Positions 33,005-43,699 of a stretch of 64,000 nt of DNA are shown in pieces (positions within the stretch are counted from its first letter, which is position 1; each line of letters begins with the position of its first letter). The notes beneath the pieces were generated by a model. It was not told the DNA's origin. It saw only the letters and a list, made by a program, of their open reading frames with translations, and did no database searches. Source of the DNA: Blasia pusilla (Eukaryota > Marchantiophyta > Marchantiopsida > Blasiales). The stretch covers positions 38,998,001 to 39,062,000 of the forward strand of contig CM114272.1 in the NCBI GenBank assembly GCA_050084515.1. The letters run 5' to 3'. A program made the translations under genes and the position numbers.

Positions 33005-33634
33005 TCAACCCGTCAGGAAATTACATGGGTTCCTGCAACCCGTCGGACTCCGATGGGTCGTCACAGCTCAAGGTCGGATTCTAGGAACGAGCTAAATGAT
33101 GCAACCCGTCGGAGTGCGACATGTTGCGCAATTGAATGGAAACTTGCAATTTGACGCAAAATTTGGGGAACCAACTTCCGAATGCAACCCGTCGGACTCC
33201 GACGAGTTGATTTCGGCCAAAAATAGTTCCGAGTCAAGCAACCCGTCGGACTCCGACGGGTTGCTTTGGGCAAAAAAATACTAAACCTGCGGTCAGTCGA
33301 ACAACTCGTCGGAGTCCGACGAGTTGCATTCTTCGTAAAACATCCTGAAAAGGCGGCGAGTCGAGTAACCCGTCGGACTCTGACGGTTTGCTTTGGGCCA
33401 AAAACTAATTAAATTTGTGGTCAATCGAACAACTCGTCGGAGTCCGACGAGTTGCATTCTTAAAAAAACATCCGAAAAAGCGTCGAGTCGAGCAACCCGT
33501 CGGAGTCCGACGAGATGCTTTCGGCAAAAAAAAACCTAACCCATTCATCAATCGAGCAACTCGTCGGAGTCCGACGAGTTGCGTAAGTGTAAAAGCATCC
33601 CAACAACCGTCCCGACTCAGCAAGAAGATACTCA
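33005..33634 (-). repeat. MULE1 cargo intron: regular palindrome array
   Basis: The donor GTGAGT starts at 33635 on the minus strand. Palindromes start at about 33104, 33183, 33239, 33302, 33366, 33430, 33493 and 33557. The last six are 63-64 bp apart. The unit at 33238-33264 is complete: GCAACCCGTCGG, ACT, CCGACGGGTTGC. Spacers alternate between two types, giving a ~127-bp higher-order repeat. MULE2 has the same array inverted at 52210-52640. Confidence 0.9.
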
Positions 33635-33635
33635 C

Positions 33636-34096
33636 ATGTTCATGGCATGCATTGCCATCTCCACCGTCGCCATGTGATGAGGGAATGGGTGAAGGACCAC
33701 TGCCTTCACGCAAAAATGTGCCTCCAATGAGTTGGGCCGCTCCTCCGCAAACTTGGTCCACGCCATGTACTTGTGATTTCCATCCCTGATGAAGAAATGC
33801 AGATTCCTCATCCAGCTGAATTCCGTGCCCTCTACTTGCCTTCTGAAATCCTGGTCTCGCATCCTCCAAAATGTGTCGAGCTTTTCCAAGTCCTCCTCCG
33901 TAACCTGAGCTTGGGTTCCATGCTCGTCGTAAGGCTGAACATAGAAGGGAGGAAAGCTGTCGACGTAGGATGCTGTCGCCGCCGATTGTTTAAGCTTCGC
34001 AAAGTCCTCGTCGGACTGAATTTCGCGGACGTATTCCATTGTCCGCAATCGGCAGAGTGGAATCCTTGGGGCGTTGTGGCCCTCCATGAGTGCCAT
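33636..34096 (-). CDS. MULE1 cargo: ParB-like domain exon
   Basis: Open from 34096 to the donor at 33635. Reads RIPLCRLRTMEYVREIQSDE, DFAKLKQSAATASYVDSFPP, FYVQPYDEHG, LHFFIRDGNHKYMAWTKFAE. This fits the ParB/Srx fold: I-P-L-x-x-L then a short helix and a P-x-x-V strand, closing with DGNHR-W (here DGNHK; MULE2 keeps DGNHR). In bacteria ParB-like domains bind nucleotide and spread on DNA, and phage proteins join them to amino-methyltransferases. The DNA-recognition part is not identified. Open in both MULE copies, unlike the other exons. Confidence 0.6.
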
Positions 34097-34111
34097 CTAC
34101 TTTACCACCTG

Positions 34112-34791
34112 TCAAAACCGGGACAAGATCAATAAGCTACACTGAATTCCCAATGAATTGCAATTCACATAATTCAAAAAACCTAGATCCTCTCTTACAA
34201 TGGGGTCGGTTTCTTGACCGGCCAACTTGTTTGAGACAGAAGCTGGCAAATCGACTGGGAACTCGTCGATCCGATAGAGGTCGATGCCCTCCGCCGGGCT
34301 TGGAGATGAGAATGACCGCTCTCCGACTTCTTCGGCCATGTCCACCATCTCCACGCTGGCGGTCTTCATGACCTTGTTGTCATCGATTTGAACTTCCGGC
34401 GTTTCCACTATGTTGATTGTGTCCCCGGACTTCATGGGGGACATTTCCCGCATCTCAACACTTTCGGTTGGATGGGCAGGGCTATCGTCAATTGCTATCT
34501 CTTTTTCCCTCCTCGCTTTAGCCAATTCTGCTCTCCTCACCGACGCGTCGAGACGCTTCTTTTCTCTCCTTTCGTCGGCTCAGCCTCTGCGTTCTGTTTA
34601 TCGAGCGTCTCTTGAACACGTCTCGCAAGAAGCACCTGGTTGTGCATCTCCGCTTCCCTTTCCCGCTCCTCGATTTCCTGCTGCCTAATTTCATTCGCCG
34701 AACGAGGCCCAGGAGATGCTGACGCAGGAGTCCTAATGGACTTCGGAGTGAAGCTCCCAGACTTGTTGGCTTGTGATTTTTTCCTCGTCAT
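34112..34791 (-). pseudogene. MULE1 cargo: charged N-terminal region
   Basis: Starts MTRKKSQANKSGSFTPKSIR at 34791, the same start as MULE2 at 51033. Then SANEIRQQEIEEREREAEMH, a Glu/Arg coiled-coil. After a frame break near 34540-34565 it continues RRAELAKARREKEIAIDDSP and VEMVDMAEEVGERSF. A basic, helical, probably nuclear N-terminus. It lies about 0.3 kb downstream of a TATA box at 35081-35088. Confidence 0.55.
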
Positions 34792-35080
34792 TTTTTCCGG
34801 AAATGACTCCAGCTATGTCCACGATGAATCCCTTGATCAGTCGCCTTGCTGATGTCGAGATGGGTAGCTCAAATCGCCTTGATGGGTAGCTCGAATCGTC
34901 TCGCGATCATTCAGTCGAACCGTCTTGCTCTCGTTCGGTCGAACCGTCTTGCTCTCGTTCCCTCCTATCGACTCGCGATGTGTCGCCGTGTGAAACGCCT
35001 TCAGATCTCGGATCGGTGCAGCGGGAGAGTGAGGAATGGAGATCGCGAAATGAGAAACTAGAAATGAGCGATTTCTGCCC

Positions 35081-35088
35081 TATTTATA
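35081..35088 (-). promoter_or_regulatory. TATA box of the MULE1 cargo gene
   Basis: TATAAATA on the minus strand, about 290 bp before the start codon at 34791. The same box, in the same place, is kept in MULE2 (50789-50796). Confidence 0.65.
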
Positions 35089-35164
35089 CTTTTCTAGCCT
35101 TTGGGCCGACCGTTGGGTCCCGTTGTCCGTTCGACGGCGACGTGCCGGAGGTTACGGAAGTCCG

Positions 35165-35725
35165 GAGGTGAAAAATGGCAACCGATCGGAGTCCAACAGG
35201 TTGCGCGCCTCCGCCATCCTGGGTACGGCACCACGTGCGCGAGCAACTCGTCGGAGACCGACAGGTTGAGCGCCTCCGTCGTCTTCGGTAAAGAACGCGA
35301 GGTACCCGCGCAACCCGTCGGAGACCGACATGTTGCGCGCCTCCGCCGTGTTTGGGACGGGAACGGGACGTACCTAGGCAATCCGTCGGAGACCGTTGGG
35401 TTGCACGCTTCCCTTGTCAAGGGTTAAGAATGCGGGCTTCCCGCGCAAGTCCTCGGAGTCCGATTGGTTGCACACTTCATGTAAGCACCACAAGGCGAGG
35501 CCCTCGCGCAACCCGTTGGAGGGCGGCGGGTTGCACGCCTCGCAAATAGGTGAGGCACCCACGGAACTCATTGGGAACAGATGGTTTGCACGCCTCTGGC
35601 ATCTTCGGGCAAGAAGGAGCGGTATCCGAGCAACTCGTCGGAGAGCGACGGGTTGCTCGCTTCGACAATGTTTGGCAGAAGCCTGCAACCCGTCGGCTTC
35701 CAGGACTCCGACGGGTTCCAAGTGT
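35165..35725. repeat. Palindrome array in the MULE1 divergent promoter region
   Basis: About nine palindrome-like units occur every 54-68 bp, e.g. near 35242, 35310, 35630 and 35684. Several units are degraded on one arm. It separates the two promoters. MULE2 counterpart: 49985-50702. ORFs on both strands here are made of repeats and are not genes. Confidence 0.85.
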
Positions 35726-35876
35726 GATTCGCAACCCTCTGCTTCCCAAATCCGGTAACACATTGCAACAGAATTGAATGTGTTACACAATTGGATCCAT
35801 TGTGTCAGACAGTGTCACCCACCGAATTCATCTTGTCAGTAAAAATCTGTCAGGAATATCTGTTTTCCTATTCACT

Positions 35877-35884
35877 ATAAATTA
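35877..35884 (+). promoter_or_regulatory. TATA box of the MULE1 transposase gene
   Basis: TATAAATT, followed by a (TTCTCA)n tract at about 35892-35930 that would lie in the 5' untranslated region, and ATG at 35958. Same arrangement in MULE2, inverted. Confidence 0.6.
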
Positions 35885-35957
35885 AAAATTCTCATTCTCA
35901 TTCTCATTCTGATTCTCTTTCTCATTCTCACCCTCCTCTGGTACGAAATTTCTGGGA

Positions 35958-37952
35958 ATGGACAATTATGTTAAGCTCACTTGTGGCAGTCATCTTGCGG
36001 CCCTTCCTCAATCAGAAATCATTCGACCCCAAGCTCGTGAGTCTTTCATAGCAGTGGATGAAAATTTTATGTCTGTTCGATTTCTTCTCCAAATTGGAAT
36101 CATCTTTGTATCCAAAGATGTTAGGGTGGACAGTACGGAAGACATAATAGGTAAGACGGTCCAGCCAGTGACCTCAGACCGTAAAGTATGGAATCTCCTA
36201 CCTCTAGCAAGTGGTCAATACAGAGTTTACGGCCTGCCCCTGAATTCCCAAGTAGACGGTCTAGAATTTCCTAGTGCTCCGAGCTCTACGTTTGCAAATC
36301 CAAGCTCTGCAGATCCGGCTTCGACTCCAACTTTGCACGCTTGTAACAATGTTGTTCTTCCTGAAGAGATTCCGGATGTTATCAACCTCAGTGGATCTAT
36401 CGGACACCAATCGGGCCCTCTGTCCGCCTACTCGTTCCTCTTGCGAGTATCAGGCAATAGTTTGCTTTCGTCTCTGGCCTTGAAAATTTTCAAGCACATT
36501 TTGTTAGCCGCCCACGTACGATGGTAATTGCATTTTTGAGTTGCCTCCACTTGCTGCTCCTGCTCAAAAGAAGGATGGAGGATGCTTGAAGGGTATGGAC
36601 AAAAGTCTGATTGTCATCGATGGTGCAGGCTTCAATGGACTTGTGCTTCCATTCTAGATGGTCCTTGGATTGTCTCCCGCCGCCAATGCGTGGGAGCCTT
36701 GGAGTGTAGAAGTCCAGCATGCCCATATCTAGAGCGCAACGGGCGAGTCAATACGTCGCAATTCCCTCCCAAGAATGCAGAAACTCCATACGACGTCAGT
36801 GCCACCATACCGTCGGGAGGCCATCGATGTCCTCATTGTCAGGCATCGCCCTTTTGCGTTGGAGCGTGTCCTGCATACATATTTTTCATTGTCCACAACT
36901 TGGGCTCCACGTCAGAGTATACAAGGCTGGAAATTCATGTTGGCTCCCACACTCATCCTGTGACCGATGCAATTCAAAGACACATCAAGGAGGATGTGGC
37001 GAAGAAAGTAGTCGAGGTCTACAGAAACTCTCCGGGTTCAAAGCCCGGAGTGATCAAGCTCACAACGGCATCACAAATTTGTGAACAATTGCTTGGAATC
37101 CCTGGACAGGGCGAGATCACGTCGGTTGAGGAGAAACAACTCTGGGAAAATCTCGCATTTCTGGGTGATCCTGAATGCTTCCGGAATTTGCTGCGTCAAA
37201 TACGAGTTCTGGATAGAAAGACGGCCAAAATGGATGCCATCGCCAGAATCAAGGCCAACTCCAGATTTCCATTCATTCAGAGATGGCAGTTCATGGGCCA
37301 AGGAGGCAAGGGATCCAGGGCCTATGTCTTCAAAATGTCAACGACAGGTCCGTCGAGTGGCCTCGATCTTATAGATCGAATGAGGGAAGGGGAAGATCTT
37401 TATGGGAGCTGGGTAAGCTTTGATATTTGCTACAGAGTGCTGAACGGATGGTCGACGATGGGTGCTCACGTTTATGACCATGTGGAGAAGGGACTCAAAA
37501 CTATATTTGTCTGTGAAGTAAAGGCAGAAGACGTTGGCAGTTTGAAGATGTGCTGGTTACTCTTATTGGAGATGGTGAAGGAAAACAAAAGGCCACCTCC
37601 AAAAATTTATGGGTTCATGGCGGACAATGCACAACCTGGGTGGATTGCTATCCGGGAAGTGTTCCTGGGTGGAGAGGTTCAACCGCAGATGGAAAGGTCG
37701 GATGCTTTCCATTGGCAACAGTCTGTGACCCGGTACACCAAATCTTGCATCAAGGAGAATAAGAGGACAAAGCATGTCATTCTACTCCAACGCTGCAAGA
37801 ACAGCAAAACCTTGAAGCACGCCATGGAATGCCAGGAAGAACCTCATGGGTGGTGGAGGAAGCATGCGATTGAGGGGAAGTACAAAGAGTTGTGCTCTTG
37901 GTTGAGTTGGTGGACTGTACGTATGAGACAATGGGGAAACTTCATGCGGCAG
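35958..37952 (+). pseudogene. MULE1 transposase, exon 1
   Basis: Starts MDNYVKLTCGSHLAALPQSE, as in MULE2. After about 185 codons a deletion of 8 bases (near 36505, relative to MULE2) shifts the frame. The frame then continues KSDCHRWCRLQWTCASILDG and a GCM/FLYWCH-like zinc cluster (ECRSPACPYLERNG, HRCPHC, GACPAYIFF, HVGSHTHPV at about 36700-36960). The transposase core has DICYRVLNGWSTMGAHVYDH, IYGFMADNAQPGWIAIREVF and DAFHWQQSVTRYTKSCIKEN. ADNAQ sits like the second Asp of MULE DDE enzymes; I could not assign the full triad. Exon ends at the GTGAGT donor, 37953. Confidence 0.7.
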
Positions 37953-38146
37953 GTGAGTTCACTATTTTGTCGGGTTCTGACGGGTTGTAGTAGGTGGGTT
38001 TAAGGTTACAACACGTAGGGACTCGACGGGTCGCAGAGTCGTTCATGGGATGCCTCGGGCCTGCAACCCGTCTGGTTCCGACAGGTCACTTATTTCTTTG
38101 ACTCCAGAGTTATTTTTGTTCCCTTCTAACATTGCCGTCGTTGCAG
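37953..38146 (+). repeat. MULE1 transposase intron with palindrome remnants
   Basis: Donor GTGAGT, acceptor GTCGTTGCAG at 38146. It contains three palindrome-like segments between 37972 and 38087. The same intron occurs in MULE2 and copy D. Confidence 0.75.
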
Positions 38147-39600
38147 GGATTGAACGTTCATGAAAATGCCCTCTGCCCCAACACAAGTGGAGCAAAAAGT
38201 GTTCATTCCTCTTGGAGGTCGTCACAAGCATGCCAACGAATTTCACTTGTGTAGGCATGCCAACAAGACCAGGCAAGAGCAATGCTACTGATCTGCAGAC
38301 ATCCCATATCTTCCTCACAAAAGGCATAACAAAAGGAAAGGGGCCGTCGATCTACGAGCTCTATGTCAGGGCGGCTGTGAGATCTGGTGATGAAAAAATG
38401 TGTGTGGAAGCCTTCAACCGGTGCGTAGCTGGAACTCCACTCGAGCAAGACGTACACGTTGGTGGGGATATTTATGGGCGGGTTTCAAGACGTCCCATAC
38501 AGATGGTGGTAGAGCAGTTCGAGCGAGACTCGTGGAGACAAGATAAGTATCTTGACTTCAGGCAGGTGAAGAGGCAACATCGAGGAAAGAATCCGGTGAT
38601 TGATTTGGATGAGGAAATTACGCCGCCCAGGTATTTGGGGACCCCGGACCCGTCCCAAATCCGTGATGGAGTTACTTCTCCAAAATCAGTGAATGTTTTA
38701 TTTCAAAAGCCCTCCGTTCTTTGGAAGTTCGCAACATCCTCGCCACCTTTGGGGTGGTTCAACAATATGGGATTCCGGTAATGGAGGTGGATTGCAACCT
38801 AAAACGGTGGCATATATCTCGGAGCAACCCAGGACGTGGACCCACCTGCAGGGTAGGATCTTATGGCATTAGGAGAGCATGCGGCACTTTCCTAAATAAG
38901 AATCGACAAGGACTGGGCGACCACCGCCTGGGTTTTGGGGACTCAAAACCTTTGATCGTTTCACGAGGACCGGGGATCAATTGAAGTACTTCTTCTGCCC
39001 AAATGAATCTTGCGCTTTCCGCAAGTCTTATCCAGCTGCCATTGGAGCTCCCGGGAATACCCCCACGATTTGGCCCATCGCCGCAGGCACGAACTGCACT
39101 CAAGACGAAGTGGAAAATCTTACAAGTGTCGGTTTCATACTCGTAGACGGGGGAAGTTCGGAGCATGTTCGCATTACAGAGACCTTCGCATTTCGTATTC
39201 AACCCAAGATTGATGTCAACCTGTACCCGGAGAAGGTGGATGATCTCAATCCATTATTTCTGTTTGAGTCTAGAAATGGGGGTGAAAGAAAGAATGTGCA
39301 GGCCAACGGTGGAGAGAGCAAAGCAAATTGCATCAGCTCGGAAGGCAAAAATGGAGATCATCGCCACGAAAGATGTCTTGAGTGGCAATGGAATAGGAAG
39401 GATGTATTGTGTCAGGAACAACACTGTAAATTCAAGTGTCACAGGGGTGTATGTGGTGCAGATCTGTTACTTTCCCACATGTCCATGTGATCACTTTGTC
39501 CAAAGAGAGACAAGTGGAAAAAGGTATTTCCCTTATAAGCACATGTACTATGTGTTGCTGGTAGTTTTAAGAGAGTCGGAGGTAGGAGTAGGAATCCACT
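38147..39600 (+). pseudogene. MULE1 transposase, exon 2 with SWIM finger
   Basis: Reads SHIFLTKGITKGKGPSIYEL, AFNRCVAGTPLEQDVHVGGD, RDSWRQDKYLDFRQVKRQHR, GIPVMEVDCNLKRWHISRSN. After frame changes: KYFFCPNESCAFRKSYPAAI, PKIDVNLYPEKVDDLNPLFL. The SWIM-type end is CPCDHFVQRET...FPYKHMYYVLL at about 39478-39560. The third zinc ligand is Tyr here (FPYKH) but Cys in MULE2 (FPCKH). SWIM fingers are typical of MULE transposase C-termini. Several frameshifts: inactive. Confidence 0.7.
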
Positions 39601-40048
39601 AACCAATTTTGTCCCTCAAAGAAGTGCGAAGTATTTTAAACAAACCACTTTGAGGATGCAAAATGAGGTTTTAGATTGTACTTTTATTTTTCCTCAACCT
39701 TCACTTTGAGCTTGAACTCTATTCAGCCTGGGGCAAATGAAAGATTTTTTCCAGACCTTGGATGGAAAGAGTGATTGGTTCCACACTTATGATTCCACTG
39801 ATTTTTCAGTTTTGTAAATTTTGTGCAATTTGCAACTCGTCGGACTCAGAGGGGTTGCCAAAATATGGAAGAGGAAAAAAATTTTGAGGGACTGCTTAAT
39901 ATATGAACAAAAAAGTGCAAAAAAATTCAAACAAAAAGTTTCCTCTCTTCAACCCAACGGAAACTCTCTTCAAAAAAAAGTATCTATTTCGGTTGAAGGT
40001 ACTTTCCTCTCTCCTCTCTCCTCTCTTCCTCTCCTCTTACCGCACCTC
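39601..40048 (+). mobile_element. MULE1 transposase-side 3' region and terminus
   Basis: AT-rich untranslated sequence, one palindrome remnant at 39833-39856, then TTCAACCCAACGG, GGTTGAAGGTAC and a long CT-rich run ending CTCTTACCGCACCTC at 40048. Confidence 0.8.
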
Positions 40049-40128
40049 GATCCACCGTGTGTAGAAGAACCGCCCATGGCGCCTTTCGTACCTTTGGAGG
40101 CAAGAGTGCAGAATGAAGTGTTAGGTTC
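40049..40128 (+). pseudogene. G3 gypsy C-terminal ORF, part 2
   Basis: Begins with the second target copy (GATCCACCGT) and reads CVEEPPMAPFVPLEARVQNE, then VLG. Interrupted by the copia at GGTTC (40124-40128). The frame matches part 1 (28233) and part 3 (45004). Confidence 0.75.
40124..40128. repeat. Copia target-site duplication, left
   Basis: GGTTC, repeated at 44999-45003 on the other side. Confidence 0.8.
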
Positions 40129-40478
40129 TCTGAGAAAAGCAGAAAGTGACTAAATCACTGAAATCTTTACAAAACTTAGAGATACAAAGTGGCCTAGTCC
40201 GTCCGTGCGCTCACAGAAGAGCTTCGATGGAACCTGAACTCGGAGATAACTCGACATACGAGAATGCGGTACCGCTGCGGCTCCCGACTATTTGACTACT
40301 CGTGAAAACTAGGGTTTTTACCTATTTTTCTTCGTTTCTATCAATAGAAAAATTTTGCATCAGGGTGCGGGGCACCCTGATGTCGTCTAAGTTGGAACCA
40401 TCGATCTAGGCTTCTCCTCATACAAGGGGGCCGATCAAATCAATGGTGCTCAGAGGAGTGGATGTTGAGAATCCAATA
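40129..40478 (-). repeat. Copia 3' LTR, internally deleted
   Basis: 350 bp against 420 bp in the 5' LTR. About 70 bp are missing after GCACCCTGATG (near 40381). Otherwise only a handful of substitutions separate the LTRs. Confidence 0.9.
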
Positions 40479-40493
40479 CCCCCCCTCAATATC
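40479..40493 (-). promoter_or_regulatory. Copia polypurine tract
   Basis: On the minus strand TATTGAGGGGGG immediately precedes LTR start TATTGG, as expected for the plus-strand primer. Confidence 0.8.
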
Positions 40494-40507
40494 CATTCTC
40501 ATGTGGA

Positions 40508-41228
40508 CTACTGTCTTGGACCTATGCCAAGACCCTTCAGATGTCGGTGAAGCTGATCTCCGCTCAAGGCTTTCGTTAAGATGTCTGCACGGTTATCCTC
40601 TGTTGGACAATAGACTAACTTCAAAACCTCTCTCTCGATCAATTCACGAACAAAATGGTACTGGATCTCTATGTGCTTCGTACGAGCATGAAACATAGGA
40701 TTATGTGCTATGGCAATGCAACTCGATTGTCACACCACATTCTGAGAGCACTTTTTCGGTGCTTCTCCTATGTCCTCCAAGATCCATCTCAACCATACCG
40801 CTCTCACAAGAAGCATAACAAGCCGCCTTGTACTCGCCTCGGTAGAAGAAAGAGCCTTCAGAGGTTGCTTCTTGCTGACCCATGACACCACACTTGATCC
40901 TACCAAGAAGCAATAACCAAATCGATCTTGAGAATCGAATCTCCCGCCTAATCTGAGTCACAAAACTGTCATTTCCGTCCCTCGCTCCATAGGTGATGCC
41001 GTACTCGATAGTGCCTTTGATGTACTTCAACACACGATCCCTCGCCTTCCAATGGTTCTCACGAGGCTTAGTTGAGAACCTACTCAATACTCCCACAACG
41101 GCTAATGTCGGTCCATTGTTACACAAAAATATCAAAGCGCCTAAAAGCTTTTCAGACAACTTTTCATCTACCAATGGTGAAACATCCTCCATCGAGAGTT
41201 TCAACTCTACCTCCATTGGCGAGACCAT
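40508..41228 (-). pseudogene. Copia RNase H
   Basis: Frame 41228-40701 has LIFLCNNGPTLAVVGVLSRF, WKARDRVLKYIKGTIEYGIT and SIWLLLLGRIKCGVMGQQEA. A frame change near 40700 leads to HARTKHIEIQYHFVREL, then CPTEDNRADILTKALSGDQL. This is the standard copia RNase H and tail. Confidence 0.85.
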
Positions 41229-41963
41229 CGCTTACACTCGATCATCACGAATGCCTTGAGATTTCTCTAGCATATATTTGAGAGAGAAAAATAGAATCTG
41301 ATCATGTTGCAGATTTCACGGTCCTATAAAGTAGTGCATAAGACCTAAATCTGACATTTCAAACTCAGATTCCAACACTCCCTTCATTTCCTCTATTTTC
41401 TTACTGTGGTCTCCTGTGATGATCAGATCATCCACATACAAGACTATCAACATATACATCCCATCTTCAAAACACATACAAATTTTTCAAGGACTCTTCA
41501 TGAGACCCTTCTCTCGAAAGAATGTATCTATTCGTTGATACCATACCCTTGGGGCTTGCTTCAACCCATACAATGCTCGATGAAGAAAACAAACTTTCTC
41601 TTCTGATTCGGGTGTCTCAAAACCTGGTGGTTGAGAAACATATACCTCCTCCTTGAGACTCCCGTTCAGAAAAGCAGACTTCACATCATATTGGTATACA
41701 TGTCAACGTCTTGTTCCTGCAACCGCTAGAACAATTCGAATGGTTTTCATCCTTGCAGTGGGAGCAAAAGTCTCATAGTAGTCAAAGCCTTCAATTTGTG
41801 AGCATCCTTGTGCGACCAACCTCGCTTTGAATTTATCCAATGTACCGTCCGACTTGTACTTGGTCTTGTACATCCACTTGGTGCGTATTATCTTCCTGTC
41901 CTCTGGCTTTTCAACCAAAGTCCAAGTTTCATTTCTCTGAATAGCGTCCATCTCCGTCTGCAT
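41229..41963 (-). pseudogene. Copia reverse transcriptase, fragmented
   Basis: N-terminal KIIRTKWMYKTKYKSDGTLD and KARLVAQGCSQIEGFDYYET (41963-41703). Then [20 protein letters not shown] and [19 protein letters not shown] (41684-41487). The catalytic YVDDLII lies near 41425-41445 in another frame. At least three frame changes. Confidence 0.85.
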
Positions 41964-41972
41964 GGCCTCTCT

Positions 41973-42452
41973 CTATTGAGGATGAGCCAGGGCCTCATCC
42001 AAGCATGATGGCTCTTCCACCTTCAAGACCTCTGTCATCAGGGCCATATTGACGAGATGTGTGGAAGCTCTATTCTGCTCCTCTAGTCTCTTGGATCTCC
42101 TTGGATGTGTAACAACTTCATTAGTTGCTCGTGGATCCTTACCATCCAAGAGCTGCTTTATCCACTTAGGGTATGACGACCGTAGTGGAAGAGCAGGTTG
42201 CTCTTTGTAATCATCACCAAAATCTTCTACTTGATGATCTAGTGTAAACATCTGTGGTGTGCTCTGGTGGGTTATCTCTTCGTTTGATGATAATGTGGAC
42301 GGACCACTGATATCCGCCACTTGACGAGGTTGTTCCTGGAACACCACGTCACGACTCACAAGCATCTTCTTTTCCTCAGGACACCAAAGGCGATAAGCTT
42401 TAGACTCATCACTGTATCCCATAAAGATGCACTTCCTGCTCTTGGACTCCAA
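41973..42452 (-). pseudogene. Copia integrase C-terminus and integrase-RT linker
   Basis: ESKSRKCIFMGYSDESKAYR is the C-terminal integrase block (F-x-G-Y). The linker HPRRSKRLEEQNRASTHLV follows, up to a stop just before the RT. Confidence 0.8.
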
Positions 42453-42518
42453 CTTGGTCCTCGATGCTTCAGGAATATGTACAAAACACTCACTACCAAA
42501 AGTCCTGAAATGTTGGAC

Positions 42519-43127
42519 TTATGGTACCTTACCTGAGTATGATTGATGAGGAGTCATGCCTTGCACTGACTTGGTAGCACTTCTATTTAGAATGTATACG
42601 GCATTATTAACAGCTTCAGCCCAAAAGCCTTCTGTCAAACCTTTTGCTTTCATCATACATCTTGCCATCTCCACCACTGTACGATTTCGACGCTCAACAA
42701 CTCCATTTTGTTGTGGTGTATGTGTCGTGGTTAACTGTTGCTTGATTCCATGCTCTCCCAAATATTTGTTGAATTCTGTTGATAAGAATTCTCCTCCTCG
42801 ATCGGTGCGAAGCTTTTGTACCTTCTTTCCTGTCTCATTCTCAACCAGCTTGTGCCATACTTTAAGTTTTCCAAAAGCACTTGCCTTATCACGAAGGAAA
42901 TACACCCACATCTTCTTACTATAATCGTCGACAACTAAAAAGAAGTAGGAAGAACCACCTAATGCCACTGTTCTCATTTTACCATAGAGGTCAGCATGTA
43001 TCAACTCTAGAGGAGCCTTTGCCCTATTGCTGGACTCTTGTGGAAATGGTTGTCGGTGTTGCTTGCCCATCATACAAGCTTCACAAGTATCCGACACTCC
43101 ATAAATTGTTGGTAAATCAGCAACCAT
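42519..43127 (-). pseudogene. Copia integrase
   Basis: CEACMMGKQHRQPFPQESS is the end of the zinc domain. D in IHADLYGKM, D in LRTDRGGEF and E in QNGVVERRNRT form a complete DDE triad. EGFWAEAVNNAVYILNR follows. Open over 202 codons. Confidence 0.9.
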
Positions 43128-43140
43128 GCCAGATTTCTGA

Positions 43141-43573
43141 TCATCGACTTAGTAAGGGAAAGCTTAGGTGACCAAATCTTTCATGCCACAACTTATCGCT
43201 ACTAAGATCAGTACCTACACTTGTCGTGAAAGCATACAACTCGTAGATGTTTCCACGTCGTATACCTTCACCCACTACTTTCCCATTGGCATCCTCAATG
43301 ACTGCTCCAGTTTTCTTGAAACAAACTTCTAGGTCACGATCACATAATACTGCCACTGAAATCAAATTTCGCTTCAACTCGGGTACGCACAAGACATCGC
43401 TTAACTTTCTTTTCATCTCCTTTTTGTGAGACTAAAGAAATTGTGCCTTTTCCTTCTACAAGGCACTTTGCATTATTCCCAACAAGAATAACGATGGGCC
43501 TCAGAGAGGTCATGAAGGAGCTATACCAATCCTTATGATTGGTCATATGCCTAGATGCTCCACTATCGAGCAC
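43141..43573 (-). pseudogene. Copia protease and pre-integrase domain
   Basis: Protease active site VLDSGASRHMT at about 43580-43550. The frame break near 43420 is followed by KRKLSDVLCVPELKRNLISV, LWHERFGHLS (GAG-pre-integrase domain). Confidence 0.85.
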
Positions 43574-43699
43574 CCATGCATCTTCACTCTTTGTCTTAGT
43601 GGTATATGTTCGCCTGTGTGCGTAACTCTTCTATTGCTACCCAAGCATCTACTTCATGTTCTCCCAGTTCTCTGAATTTCCGGACTCTTAGGTCTTAAA

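Larger units (their letters stand above)
28234..40048 (+). mobile_element. MULE1: complete 11.8-kb Mutator-like element with ParB-methyltransferase cargo
   Basis: Termini GGGGGCTGGTA... (28234) and, read inward from the other end, GAGGTGCGGTA... (40048) share 7 of 11 bases, followed by long GA-rich runs on both sides, as an imperfect TIR. A 10-bp target duplication with one mismatch flanks it. Cargo: a transposase gene (plus) from 35958 to the right, and a ParB-methyltransferase gene (minus) from 34791 to the left, with a shared promoter region of about 0.85 kb. It is inserted in G3 coding sequence, whose reading frame is restored when MULE1 and the copia are ignored. MULE2 is a second copy in opposite orientation. 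Confidence 0.85.

Noticed and set aside
33005-33585. Regular 27-bp repeats with unique-looking spacers resembling a CRISPR array
   Set aside because: The genome is eukaryotic, the spacers fall into two related alternating types, and the array lies in an intron repeated in MULE2. No cas genes.
35165-35790. Several overlapping ORFs of 60-140 codons on both strands
   Set aside because: They consist of palindrome repeats read in all frames; the same happens at 50096-50813.
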